64,000 bases of DNA from Bisporella sp. PMI_857 (Eukaryota; Ascomycota; Leotiomycetes; Helotiales; Helotiaceae). The notes under the pieces are model-generated. The model did not search any database. It was not told the DNA's origin and saw only the letters and a program-made list of their open reading frames with translations. Location: contig JAJSPD010000097.1 in assembly GCA_021307315.1 (NCBI GenBank), positions 1 through 64,000 of the forward strand. The letters are read 5' to 3'. Positions 60,620 through 64,000 of this stretch are shown one piece after another (the first letter of the stretch is position 1; each line of letters starts with the position of its first letter). The position numbers and the translations under genes were made by a program.

Positions 60620-62568
60620 AGTGCAATTGACAATGAAAAGGTACAATAAAGTGAGCTGCTCTCTCCCGTAACGATCGGTATAGGAGAACCAGTAGTAGAA
60701 AATGGATATCGTGACTACGAGAGGGATTTTTTCATGTTGGAAACCAACATTTAGGCAGCTTAGGACATGAACGGGGCTGAAACGTTGGGTCGCTTTGACA
60801 TGTAGCTTGGTGACAAGGGTTTTAGTGGACATGTGCAACTCAGCATAACTGAACAATAATAAAATTGTGTACCGTAATATACAGTACAAGCTTGGTTGGT
60901 ATAAGGTGTTGCTAGGTTTAGACATGACAATAGAGTCACTGCCTCACTTACCTCTGGGGGGTCTGATCTGCCAACTTCTCTGGATACTATAAATAAAGAC
61001 AACCAACATGACCAGCGTTCAAGGGTTGTTCAGAGATTGGAGATACCAGGAATTTTGGAACAATCACTTTAGTATATAGGGAAGTATGTACCGTACGATG
61101 TATAAGACATAATGTGAGAAATCAAAATAAACTCATGTGATATATGGTTTGGAGACATGAATAGTTGCCACCTCTATGTTGTTCTATAGTCTACCGCATT
61201 GCTCAGCCTTCTTTCGCAACGGCTCTCATTGCGGATATTCTCTTAATAATCCTGCAGAACTTTATCAAATCGAATCAGTTTTCAACAGATTCTACAAAGA
61301 GAGAAAGTAGGCTGTAGAGCCTACAACAGGAGGCGGGCTGCGCCATGCAGGAATTCCCACCACAATTCCTGCCAAACCAAGAAAAAGGGCGGACACGCCT
61401 AAGCCTGCCCAGAGGAGACTCACAAGAAGCTTCAGAGACCCAGAGCTTGACGCGTAATGCACGTAAAGCTTTAGAATCCTCCTACGATAACCCAGTAGAT
61501 ATTCCATTAGATAATCTCTAGGTTGAATTTATCAAGGGCAGGGCTAACCAGGTTAAAATTTGAGCTGCCTCTCTCAAGTATTATAAATCAACAGGCAAGG
61601 CAGTAAAGGCAAGAAAAGATGCGATTAAAAAATACGCGTTCGCAGCTAATTTCTTGAGACGTCCCTGTCTTACGAAAAGCCCTACGGAAATCCATAAGCA
61701 TCTTGGCACTATTGCGCTGACGTCGACATGCAGCATTAAAAACACGGAGTTTTATTTCTAGGAGTTGATTATAGGGTGCTTTGGCTTTTTCAAGGTTAGC
61801 TAAAATATATATGTGGTTTTGGTTCAGCCTTTCTTTTATACATGAATATCTACTGGAAGCCCACATACTCGTGAGAGCACCTACAAGCTGGAGAAAATAT
61901 AGCTGTCCATGAATATTTGTGTAGTTTAATAGTTAAAAGGAGCCCCGGTCTCCAAAAACTAAGCGAGGAAGATAAAGGCAATGCTGAATAGTGAAACAAT
62001 ATCAAGGTACCACGATACAATACTTTGTAGATGAGAGACAGCAAGTTACTCTTCCGCGCTAGCCAAATAATTGGGGAACTGAGTGTAAAATCTTTTCTCT
62101 ACCTTGTTGCATCGTACATAGAATTTCTCCTAACTAATCCACACCCCAAGTCCAAAATCTCAGAATATTAGCTTCCAACTTTCTATCATATCCTCCTCAA
62201 AATTCATCGGCTTAATACGGATATTGATATAAAGTGCACTGTAAAACCTCTCCGAAACTGGAGCAACGTCCTCGCCCTATGACAGCGAATGTTCGCCTCC
62301 AAATGACAAAATATCTGCGTGAAGGTCGCCCATCCTCTTTGGAGAGTTGCATTTTTTACGTAGACCCCTTTCCCTTTCACTTTCCATATAATCACCGCCC
62401 ATACGAAAGTGATTCCAAATTTCCATCGGTAGCATAGTAAGTATTCTTCTCCAGCTAACTGCCGGCCGCATGAACCTCTCGTCTCTCTTGACCTTACGCC
62501 AATTGAACTCGTGATAGACCCGCACCTTCTCATCCATTTTGGCCATCTTCCGACAAAGACTGGACAAA
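60620..62568. other. gene-poor stretch
   Basis: Minus-strand frames at 61292-61507 (two hydrophobic segments) and 61588-61866 (basic) have start and stop codons but no family signature, no supporting splice structure and no neighbours. They could be relics or chance frames. Nothing else was recognised. Confidence 0.4.
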
Positions 62569-62949
62569 GAAAGAACTCATGATATCAATGATTGATCGCC
62601 TAAGAAAGTTTCCTGATGGTCTTAGGAGTAAATGGAAGCAGACAAATGAACACCTGGATGAGAATAAGGATTGTGATCCTTCGTTGTAGGCTCCCTATCA
62701 AGCGGACAACGCCAAATTTGGTGATGTCTGGCAGGTATGTATAGTGCTGCTTCGAGATGTCCACGAAACCCCTGCTTACTTGGTCAGGGAGTACGACCTG
62801 GGAAACCAAAAGATATGTCTAATACTGAAGCAAGATTATTTTGTGACCTGTTAGTGCGAATGCTCAACTATGATCCTAGTAAGAGGCTATCAACTCCAGA
62901 AGTTCTGGAGCATCCATGGTTTCGCTTTGGAAACAATGGCTCTGTCTAA
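62569..62949 (+). pseudogene. protein kinase C-terminal relic
   Basis: Two pieces of a kinase C-lobe are visible: MISMIDRLRKFPDGLRSKWKQ at about 62580-62640, then after a stop a stretch ending FCDLLVRMLNYDPSKRLSTPEVLEHPWF at about 62850-62930. The latter is the usual end of serine/threonine kinases of the fungal SRPK-like group. The N-lobe, HRD and DFG parts are absent, and the two pieces are separated by stops. Dead fragment. Confidence 0.65.
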
Positions 62950-64000
62950 GGATAGATTTTACTGTTGAAGGTGTACGTGTACACTAGGTTAGATATAGAG
63001 ACAGCTTTATGAATGCCTCCTCAAAAATACCAAAATATTTTTAAGCGGTACTATAAAAAAAAGGAAGCACTACTCATGCTTAACGATGCCATAATTAGGT
63101 AAAATTAGTCCATACCGCTTGCTAGAAGTAAACAAATGTTAAATATTCACTATGTTTCATCTATAGTAGGATTAGAAACACGTCGTTATCGTTAAATGAT
63201 CGACCATACTACTTAGATCCCCCACAAAAATATTAGTTTTTAGCCGTAGAACTAGATGGATGTAAATTTAGTTCTCTGGAACTAAAGCCTTAGAAATCTA
63301 GGGCATCTTATATTGCAATCATTAATCAAGAATTACGGCTGGGGTAGTCATTGATATAGCATTTTCTTTTACAAAAGGGTAGACTTTCCTCTAGGAAGGC
63401 TTATTTTCCAGTCGCAGATATGAGCCATAGTATGGAGAAGACAGTAACAACAGATGCATTCATTTTGAAGAGTCTGGCTCCAACACAGCACAAGAAACCG
63501 GACGCGATATTGGTGCTCTTAAAGAAACTATCTGGGCGTTGCATGTAAATAAAACTCGTAATTCAAGATATAGGTCAATTTGCTCACATATTTCTCTATA
63601 ACCTTCGTGTTGAGCAAGTGTATAGTTGATGCATGATTGGTAGGAATATGAAATTGATAAAGGGTATCACGTCGATAGAATACGGGTTGCAGGTGCTTTT
63701 TATTGTATGTTATGTATTTACGTTGTAGACTTGTAAGAGATTTTCCAGCCCCTCGGCCTATGATGTAAGCCAATTCCGGGATAATAGTGCTCGGGGCCGT
63801 TTTTTTTTCGCAGGCAGAGATGCCTGGAATACAAGGTAAAAAAGTTCAGGTGGGGCACACCCGGTTGCCACCCAGATAATAACCGGTATTGGAATAGAAA
63901 AGCTGTTGAAAGCTATTATTTAAGCAGCGGTGTGGTTTGATTTGAAAGCATTATAGTTTAATTTGAAGCTTTTTGAAACATCGTAACGAGTCGCAAACCG
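62950..64000. other. gene-free right edge
   Basis: AT-rich. An 81-codon minus-strand frame at 63528-63773 has no recognisable motif. No repeat pair, tRNA or other element was seen. Confidence 0.45.

Noticed and set aside
60760..61002. Upstream extension of the DUF3632-like gene
   Set aside because: The upstream frame is AT-rich and unconserved; family similarity starts at the Met at 60619.

Overview
The window looks like nuclear DNA of a filamentous ascomycete (Pezizomycotina, probably Aspergillus/Penicillium-like). The genes are broken by 39-84 nt GT-AG introns. There are three Zn2Cys6 regulators, an MAO-N-type amine oxidase, NACHT-WD40 and DUF3632 genes typical of these fungi, and a Ty1/copia element. 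I saw no rRNA, tRNA or CRISPR. Exon joins were worked out by hand from splice signals, reading phase and family motifs, and most close exactly in frame.

Layout. 0-0.7 kb: end of a DUF924-like gene. 1.2-2 kb: transposon debris. 2.8-9.6 kb: amine module of a Zn2Cys6 regulator, an APC permease and, divergent from the permease, a flavin amine oxidase ending in SHL. 9.6-12.6 kb: AT-rich, gene-free, with an LTR-like repeat. 12.6-17.2 kb: divergent pair of an HMG-CoA lyase fused to an enoyl-CoA hydratase, and a biotin carboxylase/biotin carrier (MCC-alpha-like) subunit. 17.3-22.2 kb: second regulator and an allantoate-type MFS transporter. 23.1-31.1 kb: alpha/beta hydrolase, membrane-anchored SDR, third regulator and a Baeyer-Villiger-type monooxygenase whose second exon does not keep frame. 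31.6-37.4 kb: full-length minus-strand copia element with a 5-bp target duplication and a stop-riddled pol. 37.9-40.1 kb: second MFS transporter. 40.3-40.8 kb: MITE-like element with perfect 90-bp inverted repeats. 42.2-50.3 kb: acyl-CoA dehydrogenase (one-base frame break), MCC-beta-like carboxyltransferase, acyl-CoA synthetase ending in SKL, and a zinc alcohol dehydrogenase. 51.7-64 kb: small secreted protein, aldo-keto reductase, decayed WD40 half of an NLR-like gene, DUF3632 gene, kinase-tail relic and gene-poor sequence.

How the genes fit together. The CoA genes give a nearly complete leucine/isovalerate-type route: acid activation, alpha,beta-dehydrogenation, biotin-dependent carboxylation (alpha and beta subunits), hydration and HMG-CoA lyase cleavage. 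They sit in two blocks about 25 kb apart. A CGG-A/T-CCG palindrome occurs in the promoters of both blocks and in the regulator/MFS intergenic region between them. The amine oxidase could feed aldehydes from branched amines into this route. The monooxygenase, SDR and hydrolase would suit ketone-to-ester-to-acid breakdown. The substrate is unknown. Isoamyl-type amines or alcohols and branched or terpenoid acids are both plausible, and this part is inference.
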